Shown here: positions 5,438-6,824 of the stretch, in pieces | Numbering within the stretch: position 1 is the stretch's first letter | Layout of the letters: every line of letters begins with the position of its first letter | Assembly: GCA_035461175.1 (NCBI GenBank) | Contig: DATHVR010000048.1 | Span: 1-6,824 of the forward strand | Direction: 5' to 3' | DNA: 6,824 nucleotides | Source: DATHVR01 sp035461175 | GTDB lineage: Bacteria > Actinomycetota > Acidimicrobiia > Spongiisociales > ZC4RG35 | The notes under the pieces: model-generated | Seen by the model: the letters and a program-made list of their open reading frames with translations, nothing else | What the model was told of the DNA's origin: nothing | Databases searched by the model: none | Program-made: the position numbers and the translations under genes

Positions 5438-5887
5438 ATGCATACGATGATGGACCGTTGGGAGGGAACCTGGGAGGGCGAGGGCCGCGGCGAGTACCCC
5501 ACCATCGAGGACTTCACCTACTCCGAGACCGTGACCCTGAGCCGATTGGCCGACAAGCCGGTTCTCGCCTACACCCAGCGCACTCGCTCCCCCGAGGGAA
5601 AACCGCTCCACGCCGAGACCGGCTACTACCGCTTCGGTCAGGACAAGGTGGAGCTGCTGATCGCCCAGCCCACCGGCATCGTCGAAGTCCATGAGGGATC
5701 GTTCGAAGGAAACCGCATCTTGTTCCACCAGGTCGGTCTCGCGTCGGCACCGACCGCGGTGGAGGTCGAGGAGGTGCGGCGCACCATCGAAGTCGACGGC
5801 GACGCTCTCTCCTACACCCTCGACATGGCCGCGGTCGGCCAACCGATGACGTTTCACCTCGAGGCCCGACTCCTGCGCCAGGCCTGA
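5438..5887 (+). CDS. Nitrobindin-type heme beta-barrel protein (FABP-like), probable peroxynitrite isomerase
   Basis: This 149-residue protein belongs to the nitrobindin family, small cytosolic ten-stranded beta-barrels that bind ferric heme and, in studied members, convert peroxynitrite to nitrate and bind NO. The family signature is clear: GTWEGEGRGEYPTI (10-23), AYTQRT and ETGYYRF in the barrel, PTGIVEVHEG in the middle, and the C-terminal LSYTLDMAAVGQP followed by FHLEARL, where H140 aligns with the proximal heme histidine. It is somewhat shorter than the mycobacterial member (about 164 residues): the helix usually found before the GxWxGxG motif is nearly missing. An in-frame TAG at 5426 makes a longer start impossible, so this is not an annotation error. 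It diverges from the CLC gene, and the next gene follows after 26 bases on the same strand. A role in nitrosative or oxidative stress defence is inferred from family members. Confidence 0.92.
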   Translation: MHTMMDRWEGTWEGEGRGEYPTIEDFTYSETVTLSRLADKPVLAYTQRTRSPEGKPLHAETGYYRFGQDKVELLIAQPTGIVEVHEGSFEGNRILFHQVGLASAPTAVEVEEVRRTIEVDGDALSYTLDMAAVGQPMTFHLEARLLRQA

Positions 5888-5913
5888 GCCGCAAGCCGTT
5901 ACCGTCGTCCTTC

Positions 5914-6714
5914 GTGGAACGGTTCACGAACCTCGGCCGCAGTTTCTCCCTCGGCTACGTCGCGCACCGCTGGATGGCCGGACTGGCCGCCGCCGCCGCT
6001 ATCGCGGCCTGGGCGTATCCCGAAGGCAGGTCTCCGGCGTCGGCGATGCTTCAGTCGGCACTGACGGTGTACCTGGTGTGGGCGCTGGTGAGGGAACTGG
6101 CCCCGGATCACCCAATGCCTGCCCTGTGGCTGGCGGCGCTGGCGGGAGGCTTATCGGTTCTCACCGGCGCCACCTCGCCCGCCGCCCTGGCGGGCCTGAT
6201 GGTGGCGAGCCGGATGGTCGTGCGCACCACCGGGGCCGCTCCCCTGCTCACCGACATCGTGGCGGTGGGGGTGTTCGTGGGCGTCTTCGCCCGCACCCCG
6301 ATGGGATGGGCGGCCGGGCTCGCCGTGGCGGCGGCCATCGCCGTGGACACCAACCTGCCCGTTCCCGCCCCCGGTCGTCACGTCTGGCTGGCCGGGGCGG
6401 TGGCGGTGGCCGTCACCGCTACCGCCGTCCTGGCGGATGCCCTCGACACCGGGTGGCGACCTCCGGGATGGGCCACGATCGTGCTGGCGGTCGCCACCCT
6501 GGCCGCCACCTTCCTGGTGCCGGTGGAATGGCCCCGCACCCCCGACGACCGCGGCAAGCAACTCTTCGCCGAACGGGTCCGGGCCGCCCGCAACCTGGTC
6601 GCCTTCGCCTTGATCCTGGCCACGGTGGCGGGCGGAGCCTCCCACGCCGAAACCACCTGGCCCGCCTGGCTGGCCCTCCTGGGAGCAAGCCTGACCTCCC
6701 TGCGGAGTGAGTAA
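5914..6714 (+). CDS. Polytopic membrane protein of unknown function
   Basis: I do not recognise this 266-residue protein. It is very rich in Ala, Val and Gly and has about eight or nine hydrophobic segments, roughly at 20-35, 46-62, 69-85, 88-103, 109-126, 131-146, 157-176, 185-204, 227-243 and perhaps 249-263. Loops carry some conserved-looking polar groups: RMVVRTTG (100-107), TDIVAVG (113-119), DTNLP (145-149) and a basic loop EWPRTPDDRGKQLFAERVR (205-223) that should be cytoplasmic. No transporter or enzyme motif known to me is present. The GTG at 5914 follows the nitrobindin stop by 26 bases. TACCGT at 5900-5905 lies 8 bases before it, a possible leaderless -10, and no Shine-Dalgarno is visible. 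A later start at Met21 would remove the N-terminal cytoplasmic part. It could be cotranscribed with the nitrobindin gene or have its own promoter. Confidence 0.8.
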   Translation: MERFTNLGRSFSLGYVAHRWMAGLAAAAAIAAWAYPEGRSPASAMLQSALTVYLVWALVRELAPDHPMPALWLAALAGGLSVLTGATSPAALAGLMVASRMVVRTTGAAPLLTDIVAVGVFVGVFARTPMGWAAGLAVAAAIAVDTNLPVPAPGRHVWLAGAVAVAVTATAVLADALDTGWRPPGWATIVLAVATLAATFLVPVEWPRTPDDRGKQLFAERVRAARNLVAFALILATVAGGASHAETTWPAWLALLGASLTSLRSE

Positions 6715-6777
6715 TTGGTGGTGGATGGTGGGTGGTGGGTGTGAGTAAGGAGTCGGAAGTCGGAAGTCGGAAGTCCG
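6715..6777. repeat. G-rich stretch and 7-base tandem repeat
   Basis: 6715-6742 is a G/T-rich run of GG and GGG blocks on the plus strand that could in principle form a two- or three-tier G-quadruplex. It is followed at 6751-6777 by three perfect copies of AGTCGGA and a partial fourth (AGTCCG). Neither part is coding. The tandem may be replication-slippage debris or part of a dispersed intergenic element together with the adjoining palindrome. Confidence 0.6.
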
Positions 6778-6778
6778 T

Positions 6779-6824
6779 TTTCGCGACAGAATTGCGCGCC
6801 ATGGCGCGCAATTCTGTCGCGAAA
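6779..6824. repeat. Perfect 46-bp palindrome at the window end
   Basis: Two 23-base arms (6779-6801 and 6802-6824) are exact reverse complements with no spacer; the centre is CCATGG flanked by GCGCGC. As RNA or cruciform DNA it would form a very stable hairpin from either strand. No T-run is visible on the side that can be read, so a standard intrinsic terminator is not shown, although a bidirectional terminator after the membrane protein gene is possible. It may continue past the window, so its true length is unknown. Confidence 0.85.

Noticed and set aside
3573..5450. A 625-codon plus-strand open frame antisense to the CLC gene
   Set aside because: Its composition (His/Gly/Arg/Pro-rich, no hydrophobic core, no known motif) is typical of the mirror frame of a GC-rich gene, while the opposite strand encodes an unmistakable CLC protein.
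6108..6656. Several minus-strand open frames opposite the polytopic membrane protein
   Set aside because: They have shadow composition without motifs, while the plus-strand frame gives well-formed hydrophobic segments and basic loops.

Overview
The window is GC-rich, gene-dense chromosomal DNA, most likely from an actinobacterium (Actinomycetota). The grounds are high GC with third-position G/C bias, frequent GTG and TTG starts, several genes that seem to be read from leaderless transcripts, a mycobacterial-type nitrobindin, and an ECF sigma factor with a zinc-binding anti-sigma factor close to a Tat gene. The genus cannot be fixed from sequence alone. Nothing looks clearly mobile: there is no transposase, integrase, phage gene, CRISPR array, tRNA or rRNA.

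Layout. Six genes lie on the minus strand, transcribed right to left from about 5393 to 145: a CLC-type chloride channel/transporter with C-terminal CBS and RCK_C-like domains; an unrecognised membrane-anchored protein coupled to it by a 4-base overlap; tatA; then an ECF sigma factor, a ZAS-type anti-sigma factor and an RseB/MucB-like protein. The last three are joined by GTGA and ATGA overlaps, so they form one translationally coupled unit. Two genes lie on the plus strand, diverging from the CLC gene: a nitrobindin-type heme protein and a polytopic membrane protein of unknown role. The edges (1-144 and 6715-6824) carry no gene that I can support. The left edge holds a GC-rich hairpin after the RseB-like gene. 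The right edge holds a G-rich stretch, a 7-base tandem repeat and a perfect 46-bp palindrome that runs to the last base.

How it works together. The sigma/anti-sigma/RseB-like set is a complete envelope-stress circuit. The anti-sigma factor should hold the sigma factor at the membrane, the RseB-like protein should sense the exterior and modulate that hold, and a GGAAC-N17-CGTT promoter directly before the sigma gene suggests autoregulation. Overlapping inverted repeats sit between tatA and this promoter. They may act as a tatA terminator, an operator, or both. The TatA protein-export component and the CLC protein are also envelope functions, so the minus-strand cluster has a membrane-homeostasis theme. 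No wholly new system is evident. The best leads are the 46-bp palindrome, the palindrome stack at the sigma promoter, the CLC variant lacking the internal proton glutamate, and the unknown membrane-anchored protein with a possible degenerate nuclease-like domain.
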